From 0-14-3-00-41-53 sp041500225 (GTDB lineage: Bacteria; Nitrospirota; Thermodesulfovibrionia; Thermodesulfovibrionales; SM23-35), in the NCBI GenBank assembly GCA_041500225.1, contig JBGQLV010000099.1, positions 1-5,414 of the forward strand: a stretch of DNA of 5,414 nt. Reading direction: 5' to 3'. Under the pieces are notes generated by a model. That model did no database searches, was not told where the DNA came from, and saw only the letters and a list, made by a program, of their open reading frames with translations. Positions 1-5,284 of the stretch are shown one piece after another; position 1 is the stretch's first letter; each line of letters opens with the position of its first letter. The position numbers and the translations under genes were made by a program.

Positions 1-111
1 CTTGATCGGGTTATCTCACTTTCTCAGGAAAAATATTGCTCTGTCTATCATTCCTTAAGAAAAGACATAGATGTTAAGGTAAGCTATGTAATTGAAGAAA
101 ATGTCTTATAA
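1..111 (+). CDS. OsmC/Ohr-family protein, C-terminal fragment (5' end outside window)
   Basis: Frame 1 is open from the window edge to TAA at 109-111 and encodes 36 residues. They match the C-terminus of OsmC-family proteins: a V-I-x-L-S-x-E-K-Y-C-S-V segment, with the Cys (codon 37-39) at the place of the second conserved redox cysteine, then L-R-K-D-I-D-V-K-V-S-Y-V-I as the last beta strand. Characterised relatives reduce organic hydroperoxides or are of unknown thiol function, and they act in the cytoplasm. The stop codon overlaps the proposed ATG (101) of the next gene by 11 nt, so the two are probably co-transcribed and translationally coupled. Only about a quarter of the protein is visible, so the OsmC versus Ohr subtype cannot be decided. 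The family call rests on the S-x-E-K-Y-C-x-V motif. Confidence 0.75.
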   Translation, partial: LDRVISLSQEKYCSVYHSLRKDIDVKVSYVIEENVL

Positions 112-1284
112 AGCAATTCAAGTCGGACTGGACATATTCGAGAAAAACTGGCCCAAAAAACTAAAGGCTCACGGATAGGTCTCCTTGTACACCCTGCTTC
201 TGTAAACAAAAGGCTGGAACATGCTGTTAATCTGTTTGCTAAATCAAGAAAGCTCGAATTGAAAACCCTCTTTGGCCCTCAGCACGGAATCAGAGGAGAA
301 ATGCAGGACAACATGATAGAATGGGAAGGCTTTCGTGATTCCTACACAGGACTTCCTGTATTCAGTCTTTATGGTCATACGAGGAAACCTGAACCTGAAA
401 TGCTGAAGGATATAGATGTAATGGTAACAGATATTCAGGATACAGGTTCTCGTTATTATACATTTATATGGACTATGGAACTTTGCATGCAGGCATGTCA
501 GGAGATGAATAAATCAATAGTCATACTCGACAGGCCTAATCCTATTGGAGGTTATATCACAGAAGGCCCTGTTTTAGAAATGGCTTATGCATCCTTTGTT
601 GGCCGGCGTCTTTTGCCCATACGTCATGGAATGACGATAGGTGAAATAGCTAATTATTTGCGGAATGAATTTTATCCGTCTCTTGATTTTCATGTTATAC
701 CTATGCAGGGCTGGAGGCGGAAGATGTGGTTCAATGAGACTGGACTGCCATGGGTTATGCCATCTCCAAATATACCAACACCGGATACAGCTACAGTATA
801 TCCGGGCATGTGCCTTCTCGAAGGTACCGATCTCAGTGAGGGAAGAGGCACCACACGGCCATTTGAGATATTCGGAGCTCCGTTCATAGAACCTGAGATA
901 CTGGTTAAACAGCTTAAGGAATTCAAACTCCCCGGCGTTGTTTTCAGGCCGATGTATTTTCAACCGACTTTTCAAAAGTATGCCGGTAAGTTCTGCGGAG
1001 GTGCCCAGATTCATATAGCCAATAGAAACAGATTTAAACCCTTCAAGACAGGAGTTGCAATTCTCAAGGCAGTGCATGACCTTTATCCCGCGCATTTTGC
1101 ATGGAGAAAGCCTCCATATGAATATGAAAAGGAAAAGATGCCGATAGATATCCTTTCGGGGACTGACAAGTTGAGAAAAGATATAGAAAATGGGGAAGAT
1201 CTTAATAAGATGGAAGAATGGTGGAAAGAGCAGTGCGAGGAGTTTAATAAAAAGGTCAGGAAAAAGTTTTTACTGTACAAATGA
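101..1284 (+). CDS. DUF1343/NamZ-like exo-beta-N-acetylmuramidase (GH171 family), with a -1 frameshift near the start
   Basis: The family includes NamZ, which cleaves terminal MurNAc from peptidoglycan fragments. From 160 to the TGA at 1282-1284 one frame carries the family motifs: R-I-G-L-L-V-H-P-A-S-V, F-G-P-Q-H-G-x-R-G, D-I-Q-D-T-G-S-R-Y-Y-T, D-R-P-N-P-I-G-G and L-S-E-G-R-G-T-T-R-P-F. The expected N-terminus (M-S-Y-K-A-I-Q-V-G-L-D-I-F) lies in another frame, from ATG 101 to TAG 176-178. A -1 shift at the A6 run (155-160) joins the two into about 394 residues, a normal family length. The first in-frame start after the shift is TTG 259, which would remove the conserved first strand. No signal peptide is visible, so the enzyme is probably cytosolic. 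At the position where I recall PEHG in studied secreted members, this protein has PQHG (Q61 of the joined protein). The end overlaps the next gene as ATGA. It could be a pseudogene, a sequencing indel or a recoded gene. The family call is firm; the exact substrate is inferred. Confidence 0.85.
155..161 (+). other. Frameshift site: run of six A within the NamZ-like gene
   Basis: In the ATG-101 frame the codons are CCC AAA AAA CTA and the frame ends at TAG 176-178. One base back, the frame reads AAA ACT AAA GGC TCA CGG ATA GGT, giving the conserved K-G-S-R-I-G-L-L. Stepping back one base in the A run, or adding one A, joins the two halves without any residue that looks wrong for the family. A6 runs are typical places for sequencing indels, for mutations and for RNA polymerase slippage, so the sequence alone does not say which occurred. 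Confidence 0.75.
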
Positions 1285-3401
1285 ATCCAATCAACATTTT
1301 CATACTCGCTGCCGGCCTTGGCGAAAGGCTCCGTCCAATTACAAATCATATCCCAAAACCCCTCATCCCTGTTCTTGGAAAGCCTGTTCTGGAATCTGTC
1401 CTTGAAAGGGTATCCGCGTTACCTATTCATAAAATAGGCATAAACCTCCATCATGAAAGTAATATGATAGAGAACTGGTTAAAACAGTCCGCTTTCAGCA
1501 CAATGGTTGAGTTCTTTCCCGAAGACCCGATCCTGGGTACAGGAGGGGCTTTAAAAAACGCCGGGGGTTTTCTCAGAAAAAGCGCTTTCCTTGTTCACAA
1601 TTCAGATATTATTTCTGATATAGATTTGGAGAAACTTATTGATTTCCATCTGTCATCCAAAAATCTCGTAACCCTTGCTGTGCATGATTATCAGGAGTTC
1701 AACAAACTTGTCTTAGATGAGAATGGCTTTCTCAAAGAGATCGTAAGGAATCACCCCCACCCTAACCCTCCCTTCTCAAAGGGGAAGGAAGTCGGGGAGA
1801 ATGCTCCCCCCTCCCCTGGCGGGAGGGGGTTAGGGGGATGGGGTAAGTTTCTTGCCTTCACAGGCATCGCCGTTTATTCTCCTGAGTTCCTGAAATTTTT
1901 ACCTCAAGGGGCGTCCAGTGTTGTAGATGCCTGGTTAAAAGCAGTGCAGCACGGATATAAAATAGGAACATTAGATGTAACCGGCTGTTACTGGAGTGAT
2001 ATCGGTACACCGGTTTCTTATGTAAAAGCTGTGATAAATGAACTCCGAAAGAATGCGGAGATGGTGTGGATTCATCCGTCTGTGATCGGATGTAAAAACA
2101 TAGAAATGGATGGATATGTAGTTATTGAGGAGGTAAGTAATGCCCCCTCACCCCTCTTTAGCAAAAGGGGGAAGGGGGGATTTTTCGGTGCAAATATTCC
2201 ACATAAAGTCATTTCACTCAGAAATTGCATTATGCTTCCGGGGACTAAGATAGATATGCAAGAAGATACACCCCCTTCTCCCCCCCTTGGTAAGGGGGGG
2301 ATGGAGGGGGTGTTATATGAAAATTGTATCCTCGGTCCCGGTTTTAGAATCGACCTTAGTAAATCGGAGATGCTGGGATTATCGCCAGAGACGGATTCCT
2401 TTCTTATCGGCACAGGAGGTTCCGACAGGAAATACTACAGGGTAAAAAGTAAGGGACGGTCGGTAGTGCTCGTGCAGTGCCATGACAAGGATCCTGACTT
2501 TCAGAGGCATGTTGAATACACCCGCTTTTTCAAGAAATATTCCATCCCGGTTCCTGAACTGGTAGACGTGAACCCGGATAAGAAAAGTGCAATCTTTGAA
2601 GACCTCGGTGACCTGTCCTTGTATAGCTGGCTCAAATGCCCACGAGGAGAAGACCAGATTGTAGAAATGTATAAACGTGTTATTGATATATTGATCTTAA
2701 TCCATACAACAGCAACAGAACATGTATCTGACTGTCCACTCTTGAAAAACAGGATCTTTGATTATGAACATCTGCGATGGGAAACCGGATATTTTATGGA
2801 AAGATTTGTAGAGGGTGTCAGAAATATCAAAGTTAACAATCTCTTAACCCTGAACGATGAATTCCACAGACTTGCTCTAAAAGTGGGCTCTTTCCGGAAA
2901 ACCGTAATTCATCGGGATTTCCAGTCACAAAATATTATGATCACCAGGGGTACGCCGCGATTGGTCGATTATCAGGGGGCAAGGATCGGCCCCCCGGCCT
3001 ACGATTTGGCCTCTATACTCTGGGACCCGTATCACCCTATTGATGATGATTCAAGAGAGCGGCTTCTCAATTATTATATTAATGAAGTAAGCAAATTTTG
3101 CAGCGGAAAACATTTAATGAAAACAAATCCCCCCTCCCCCCCTTTACTAAAGGGGGGTAAGGGGGGATTACCGGATAATGGAGATATCTTCTTTAATGAA
3201 ATAGAATTTAAATCAGCCTTACTCCCATGCAGGCTTCAGCGCCATATGCAGGCTCTTGGTGCATACGGATTCCTTTCCAAAATAAAAGGTAAGAAGTATT
3301 TTATGAAATATGTACCAGAGGGATTAAGGCTTTTAAAAGAAGACGTATTCCTTTCAAGGGATGAATATCCAAAATTGTATGATCTGACTATGAGATTATA
3401 G
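1281..3401 (+). CDS. Fused MurU-like nucleotidyltransferase and AmgK-like anomeric sugar kinase
   Basis: Residues 1-265 are a sugar-1-phosphate nucleotidyltransferase. They show L-A-A-G-L-G-E-R-L-R-P-I-T (9-21), P-K-P (K26), G-T-G-G-A-L (86-91), N-S-D-I (D109) and Y-W-S-D-I-G-T-P (237-244), as in MurU. Residues about 270-360 look like short left-handed beta-helix turns, with I-H-P-S-V-I-G and L-R-N-C-I-M-L-P-G-T. Residues about 365-706 are an APH-fold kinase: glycine loop G-T-G-G-S-D-R-K-Y-Y from 377, catalytic H-R-D-F-Q-S-Q-N (544-551, D546), and V-D-Y-Q-G-A-R-I-G-P-P-A-Y-D-L-A-S (D563 for metal), the AmgK signature. In Pseudomonas AmgK phosphorylates MurNAc/GlcNAc at C1 and MurU makes UDP-MurNAc. 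Having both in one chain would pass the intermediate along. The start overlaps the upstream stop (ATGA), indicating coupling. Four palindromic elements add about 75 residues at loops. The substrate is inferred from the NamZ-like neighbour; another hexosamine is possible. Confidence 0.88.
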   Translation: MNPINIFILAAGLGERLRPITNHIPKPLIPVLGKPVLESVLERVSALPIHKIGINLHHESNMIENWLKQSAFSTMVEFFPEDPILGTGGALKNAGGFLRKSAFLVHNSDIISDIDLEKLIDFHLSSKNLVTLAVHDYQEFNKLVLDENGFLKEIVRNHPHPNPPFSKGKEVGENAPPSPGGRGLGGWGKFLAFTGIAVYSPEFLKFLPQGASSVVDAWLKAVQHGYKIGTLDVTGCYWSDIGTPVSYVKAVINELRKNAEMVWIHPSVIGCKNIEMDGYVVIEEVSNAPSPLFSKRGKGGFFGANIPHKVISLRNCIMLPGTKIDMQEDTPPSPPLGKGGMEGVLYENCILGPGFRIDLSKSEMLGLSPETDSFLIGTGGSDRKYYRVKSKGRSVVLVQCHDKDPDFQRHVEYTRFFKKYSIPVPELVDVNPDKKSAIFEDLGDLSLYSWLKCPRGEDQIVEMYKRVIDILILIHTTATEHVSDCPLLKNRIFDYEHLRWETGYFMERFVEGVRNIKVNNLLTLNDEFHRLALKVGSFRKTVIHRDFQSQNIMITRGTPRLVDYQGARIGPPAYDLASILWDPYHPIDDDSRERLLNYYINEVSKFCSGKHLMKTNPPSPPLLKGGKGGLPDNGDIFFNEIEFKSALLPCRLQRHMQALGAYGFLSKIKGKKYFMKYVPEGLRLLKEDVFLSRDEYPKLYDLTMRL
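1753..1845 (+). repeat. In-frame palindromic element 1 (long type, TAACCC/GGGTTA arms)
   Basis: The left arm at 1754-1772 (C-runs around TAA) is inverted relative to the right arm at 1821-1843 (G-runs around TTA). An inner perfect 9-bp stem pairs 1807-1815 with 1821-1829. The element adds about 31 codons in frame, rich in Pro then Gly (H-P-H-P-N-P-P-F-S-K-G). It sits between the D-E-N-G-F-L-K-E-I-V strand and the F-T-G-I-A-V-Y-S strand of the nucleotidyltransferase, which are usually joined by a short variable surface loop. Residues about 158-188 are therefore element-derived. Confidence 0.85.
2143..2179 (+). repeat. In-frame palindromic element 2 (short type)
   Basis: An imperfect palindrome with a C-rich left arm ending CTCTTTA, a GC centre and a right arm AAAAGGGGG-AA-GGGGGG. 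It encodes A-P-S-P-L-F-S-K-R-G-K-G-G (residues about 287-300) in the beta-helix linker of the fusion protein, between the V-V-I-E-E and V-I-S-L-R-N-C-I turns. It shares arm layout and reading frame with elements 3 and 4. Confidence 0.85.
2268..2313 (+). repeat. In-frame palindromic element 3 (short type)
   Basis: The outer arms ACACCCCC (2268-2275) and GGGGGTGT (2306-2313) are perfectly complementary. The inner arms CCCCCCCTT and AAGGGGGGG flank a GGT loop. The element encodes T-P-P-S-P-P-L-G-K-G-G-M-E-G-V (residues about 330-344). It falls between two hexapeptide-like turns of the linker (M-L-P-G-T-K-I-D and Y-E-N-C-I-L-G-P-G). Confidence 0.87.
3126..3169 (+). repeat. In-frame palindromic element 4 (short type, best preserved)
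   Basis: A near-perfect 44-bp palindrome. The left arm 3126-3146 (AATC6, T, C7, TTTA) pairs with the right arm 3148-3169 (TAAAG6, TAA, G6, ATT). It encodes N-P-P-S-P-P-L-L-K-G-G-K-G-G-L (residues about 616-630) in the C-terminal helical lobe of the kinase domain, between the C-S-G-K-H-L-M-K and N-E-I-E-F-K-S-A-L-L segments. The two other forward frames through this element contain TAA, so only this phase can be tolerated in a gene. Confidence 0.9.
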
Positions 3402-3567
3402 GAGACTCTTGAAAGACTCCAATGTGATTAGTTATTCCTATCCGGTTAGTCTGCCGGGATCCTCATTTGAACCGATAAGCACTCTGTCATTCTGAACTAA
3501 TTTCAGAATCTCGTCCTATTTACGAGACATGCTGAGGCGGCTCAGGACGACAGATGAATAAAGGCCT
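3402..3567. other. Convergent intergenic gap between the fusion gene and the CGGC gene
   Basis: This gap of 166 bp separates the + strand unit (stop at 3399-3401) from the - strand unit (stop at 3568-3570). No supported coding region is visible. It holds weak inverted repeats (3439-3447 with 3470-3477, one bulge) and the larger palindrome at 3484-3553. No stem followed by a clear T-run is seen, so a classical intrinsic terminator cannot be pointed out for either side. Confidence 0.6.
3484..3553. repeat. Degenerate dispersed palindrome (CTGTCATTCTGA-type)
   Basis: The ends CTGTCATTCTGA (3484-3495) and TCAGGACGACAG (3542-3553) are inverted repeats with two mismatches. The centre is a perfect stem TCTCGT (3509-3514) / ACGAGA (3522-3527) with a 7-nt loop. 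Similar palindromes starting GTCATTCTGA and ending TCAGGATGAC are common intergenic repeats in many bacterial genomes; that comparison is from memory. Its place between converging genes would let it act as a transcript-end hairpin for both, but this is inference. Confidence 0.65.
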
Positions 3568-3936
3568 CTAATACGGATGCGTCCCCAGGATTACCTCTTT
3601 CTTCATCTTGGCTTCGATCTTCTTTTTGAGATCTTCCACGTCAATCGGGCACTTTGCGGTCTGTGTTGCCTTCATGAGACAGGTTCCAAGATGAATAGCA
3701 TCAAAATCACGGTCATAAAGTTTCCCCATATCCATCATAAGGGCTATCTTCGGCATGATAACGCCGGGACAACCGCCACAATCATCCATGCCGATTACTT
3801 CTACTTCATAATCTTTCCATCTTTCATATTCCCCTGCCCTCTCTGAAATTCCCTTAAAACACTTCAAACAACCACCAACACAACTTATACCCTTAATGTT
3901 CTTACATGCTATGATAGCTATCCTTTTCTTTGCCAT
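3568..3936 (-). CDS. CGGC-domain (putative metal-binding) protein
   Basis: A 122-residue soluble protein with eight cysteines: C11, C19, C23, C26, C53, C56, C86 and C96. Motifs in order are I-A-I-I-A-C-K (6-12), C-V-G-G-C-L-K-C (19-26), the name-giving D-D-C-G-G-C-P-G (51-58), H-L-G-T-C (82-86) and K-C-P (95-97). This is the CGGC domain, found mainly in anaerobes and predicted to bind metal; its biochemical role is unknown. ATG 3936 is supported by a strong Shine-Dalgarno 11 nt upstream and by the usual start M-A-K-K-R-I-A-I-I. It is the last gene of the - strand cluster, 113 bp after tsaA, so it may be the operon's end or have its own promoter. The ending T-H-P-Y is typical of the family. 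Confidence 0.88.
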   Translation of the reverse strand: MAKKRIAIIACKNIKGISCVGGCLKCFKGISERAGEYERWKDYEVEVIGMDDCGGCPGVIMPKIALMMDMGKLYDRDFDAIHLGTCLMKATQTAKCPIDVEDLKKKIEAKMKKEVILGTHPY

Positions 3937-3947
3937 ATTATATTCTT

Positions 3948-3956
3948 ACCTCCTTT
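3948..3956 (-). promoter_or_regulatory. Ribosome binding site of the CGGC gene
   Basis: Read on the - strand this is AAAGGAGGT, a near-perfect anti-SD match, with 11 nt between it and ATG 3936. It fixes the start. Confidence 0.85.
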
Positions 3957-3970
3957 AAAGTTGTTCTTTC

Positions 3971-3986
3971 ATAACCGCATGGTTAT
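3971..3986. other. Small inverted repeat between tsaA and the CGGC gene
   Basis: ATAACC and GGTTAT flank a 4-nt loop, giving a 6-bp perfect stem 15 bp upstream of the CGGC gene's ribosome binding site. On the - strand no T-run follows it, so it is not a clear terminator. It could be an operator or an mRNA hairpin controlling the CGGC gene; nothing else supports either. Confidence 0.35.
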
Positions 3987-4049
3987 CTCATTTTTCCCAC
4001 ATTTTAAGGTCTACCAAAATTGCAAGTATTTCGATCACTTTGTCTCGGA

Positions 4050-4532
4050 TTATCCAAATCTTCCGTCTGCTTTTATCTCATTTGCTTTATCTGCTTTGTC
4101 AGAAAGCCAACCTATCCGTACATTTTTTTGAACATCAAATTCAGGGACATAGGGTTTTATATCCAGAAGAGGTGTGCCGTCTACGATATCGACATTTTCG
4201 ATGTGAAGCGTAGAGCCTTCAACTTTAACAAGCCTGACTATGGAGATTCCTACAGGATTAGGGCGTCTCGGTGCCCTTGTGGAAAAAACCCCGCGCAGAC
4301 TGTCATCCATGAACGGTTTAACAAGTAATGAGTAACCATCGGAGAGATGGAAGTGGTAAATCAAGACGATATGCGAAAATCCCTCAATATCTTTAAGCCC
4401 GTCACAATACCCTGGTTCTATTTCTATTGTACCGGCAATGCCCATTGCCCCAGTTGGCTGAATCGGCATCCCTTGGACGTCCTTAAAAGGGGAATGAATA
4501 ACACCTATCGGTTTGTATCTTATTTCATTCAC
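4050..4532 (-). CDS. tsaA: tRNA (N6-threonylcarbamoyladenosine-37-N6)-methyltransferase TrmO (TsaA/YaeB family)
   Basis: TrmO uses S-adenosylmethionine to methylate t6A at position 37 of ANN-decoding tRNAs such as tRNA-Thr, improving decoding. The family signature S-T-R-A-P-R-R-P-N-P-V-G-I-S is at residues 84-97. Before it come P-I-G-V-I-H-S-P-F (8-16) and G-F-S-H-I-V-L-I-Y-H-F (51-61). After it comes D-I-V-D-G-T-P-L-L-D-I-K-P-Y-V-P-E-F-D. At 160 residues it is the short form; the E. coli protein has an extra C-terminal domain. The start is GTG 4532: an in-frame TAA lies two codons upstream (4536-4538) and no better start follows. The SD is weak, at best a GAG. The gap to the upstream NifX-like gene is 35 bp, consistent with the same operon. 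In anaerobes related short proteins often sit among metal or molybdenum-cofactor genes, so a different methyl acceptor cannot be excluded. Confidence 0.9.
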   Translation of the reverse strand: MNEIRYKPIGVIHSPFKDVQGMPIQPTGAMGIAGTIEIEPGYCDGLKDIEGFSHIVLIYHFHLSDGYSLLVKPFMDDSLRGVFSTRAPRRPNPVGISIVRLVKVEGSTLHIENVDIVDGTPLLDIKPYVPEFDVQKNVRIGWLSDKADKANEIKADGRFG

Positions 4533-4567
4533 AGGTTACTCATTAATAAAAACTTGCTATGCCAATA

Positions 4568-4948
4568 TTAATGTTTACACCCTGATGTATGTCCGTGTCC
4601 GGGACAGCAGTGTTGTAACGTATGTTCAGGAAGATTCTTAGTTTTCAACATTGAGATATTTTCTTTTACCGTTAATGCCTGTGCCTGAAAAACCTTTACC
4701 CCCAACTGATTCAATCTGCTTAGTGCACCTGCTCCAATCCCACCGACCACCACGGCATCAATCTTCTGATTATTCAATGCCTTCATTGGACTGCATGCAC
4801 CATGTGCATGATCCTGGTCTTTGTTTTTGATCGTTGTTGTTTTGTTACTGTCGGTTTCAACTACAAGAAATGCCGGCGCTGAACCAAAATGTCCATAAAC
4901 CTCACTTTCCAAACCATCAGCTTTTAATACCGGGAAACAAATCTTCAT
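4568..4948 (-). CDS. NifX/NifB-type dinitrogenase iron-molybdenum cofactor-binding-domain protein
   Basis: A 126-residue protein of the PF02579 type. It starts M-K-I-C-F-P-V and has G-H-F-G-S-A-P-A-F (19-27), C-S-P-M-K-A-L (52-58) and a core I-D-A-V-V-V-G-G-I-G-A-G-A-L (63-76), as in small NifX-like proteins that bind Fe-Mo or other metal-sulfur clusters. The tail H-C-C-P-G-H-G-H-T-S-G-C-K-H (113-126) and the D-H-A-H-G (46-50) stretch add potential metal ligands. ATG 4948 is preferred to the longer frame reaching 5005, because an AAAGGAGGA site lies just upstream and the extra 19 residues overlap the preceding gene. It follows the DUF134 gene with 2 nt between stop and start, so co-translation is likely. 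No nitrogenase genes are visible, so a nitrogen-fixation role should not be assumed. Its function in such clusters is unproven. Confidence 0.9.
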   Translation of the reverse strand: MKICFPVLKADGLESEVYGHFGSAPAFLVVETDSNKTTTIKNKDQDHAHGACSPMKALNNQKIDAVVVGGIGAGALSRLNQLGVKVFQAQALTVKENISMLKTKNLPEHTLQHCCPGHGHTSGCKH

Positions 4949-4950
4949 AC

Positions 4951-5241
4951 CTATTCCTCCTTTTGTTTTGTCTCTATTTTTAAAGCCTTTCCTTTTAAAA
5001 GGCATTCAGCAACCCTTTTGTGTGCCTCATATAATATCCGTCCAAAGGTCTGTCTTGAAATCTTCATCCTTTCTGCAGCATCTTCATGGTATAGTCCTTC
5101 ATAGTCTGCAAGCCTGATAGCTTCAAGCTCGTCCATTGTTATAGATATCTCCTCAAGCTCTATAAGTGGAATACCTCTCGGCTTGAAATATGTAGCATCC
5201 GGCTTACATCTGACACATCTGAGTTTTTTAGGCCGCGGCAT
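4951..5241 (-). CDS. DUF134-family helix-turn-helix regulator
   Basis: A 96-residue DNA-binding protein. The start M-P-R-P-K-K-L-R, F-K-P-R-G-I-P-L (19-26) and L-E-E-I-S-I-T-M-D-E-L-E-A-I-R-L-A-D (29-46) are diagnostic of DUF134. Residues about 38-77 form a sigma-70 region-4-like helix-turn-helix, with E-D-A-A-E-R-M-K-I-S-R-Q-T-F-G-R-I-L as the recognition part. A C-x-x-C pair (C9, C12) near the N-terminus could bind metal. The family is found in anaerobes next to NifX/NifB-like genes, as here, and is presumed to regulate them. It is the first gene of the - strand unit and its promoter carries a palindrome that could be its own operator. There is no SD before ATG 5241, and the promoter is so close that the transcript is probably leaderless. 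The direct ligand and target are unknown. Confidence 0.92.
   Translation of the reverse strand: MPRPKKLRCVRCKPDATYFKPRGIPLIELEEISITMDELEAIRLADYEGLYHEDAAERMKISRQTFGRILYEAHKRVAECLLKGKALKIETKQKEE
4955..4963 (-). promoter_or_regulatory. Ribosome binding site of the NifX-like gene, inside the DUF134 gene
   Basis: On the - strand it reads AAAGGAGGA, 6 nt before ATG 4948, within the last codons of the DUF134 gene. It decides for the shorter start over the one at 5005. Confidence 0.85.
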
Positions 5242-5246
5242 GGTTT

Positions 5247-5268
5247 ATTATAAGCATATGCTCATAAT
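5247..5268. promoter_or_regulatory. 22-bp palindromic operator candidate overlapping the -10 box
   Basis: Symmetric positions around the centre (5257/5258) pair at 10 of 11 places; only 5252/5263 mismatch. The core is AGCATATGCT (5253-5262). It covers the -10 box and most of the spacer, so a bound dimer would block RNA polymerase. The DUF134 protein encoded immediately downstream is the natural candidate; this link is inferred. Confidence 0.75.
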
Positions 5269-5276
5269 TATGTCAA
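5247..5276 (-). promoter_or_regulatory. Sigma-70-type promoter of the DUF134-NifX-like operon
   Basis: On the - strand TTGACA (5276-5271) is followed by an 18-bp spacer and TATAAT (5252-5247), both perfect consensus hexamers. The last base of the -10 box is separated from the A of ATG (5241) by 5 nt, so transcription should begin at or within a base or two of the start codon. Confidence 0.88.
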
Positions 5277-5284
5277 GTGGCGAA

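Noticed and set aside
259..261. TTG as the true start of the NamZ-like gene
   Set aside because: It would remove the conserved R-I-G-L-L-V-H-P-A-S-V strand seen just upstream in the same frame, and the matching N-terminus is found from ATG 101 in the neighbouring frame.
574..1095. 173-codon open frame on the - strand
   Set aside because: It lies wholly antisense to the strongly conserved NamZ-like gene, has no recognisable motif and no good ribosome binding site.
2072..2413. Open frame on the - strand across elements 2 and 3
   Set aside because: It is open because the palindromes read as Pro/Gly-rich peptides on both strands; the + strand carries the conserved enzyme.
3402..3421. GGAGACTCTT/GAAAGACTCC as an intrinsic terminator after the fusion gene
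   Set aside because: The stem has two mismatches and almost no loop, and no T-run follows.
3439..3480. GGTTCAAAT on the - strand, resembling a tRNA T-loop
   Set aside because: No acceptor stem, anticodon arm or CCA end can be built around it.
4542..4572. ATTAATA/TATTAAT inverted repeat between the NifX-like gene and tsaA as a terminator
   Set aside because: It is purely AT with a 17-nt loop, so a stable hairpin is unlikely; the pairing may be by chance in AT-rich DNA.
4568..4948. Nitrogenase accessory role for the NifX-like protein
   Set aside because: No nif structural or assembly genes are visible, and small proteins of this domain are common in anaerobes that do not fix nitrogen.
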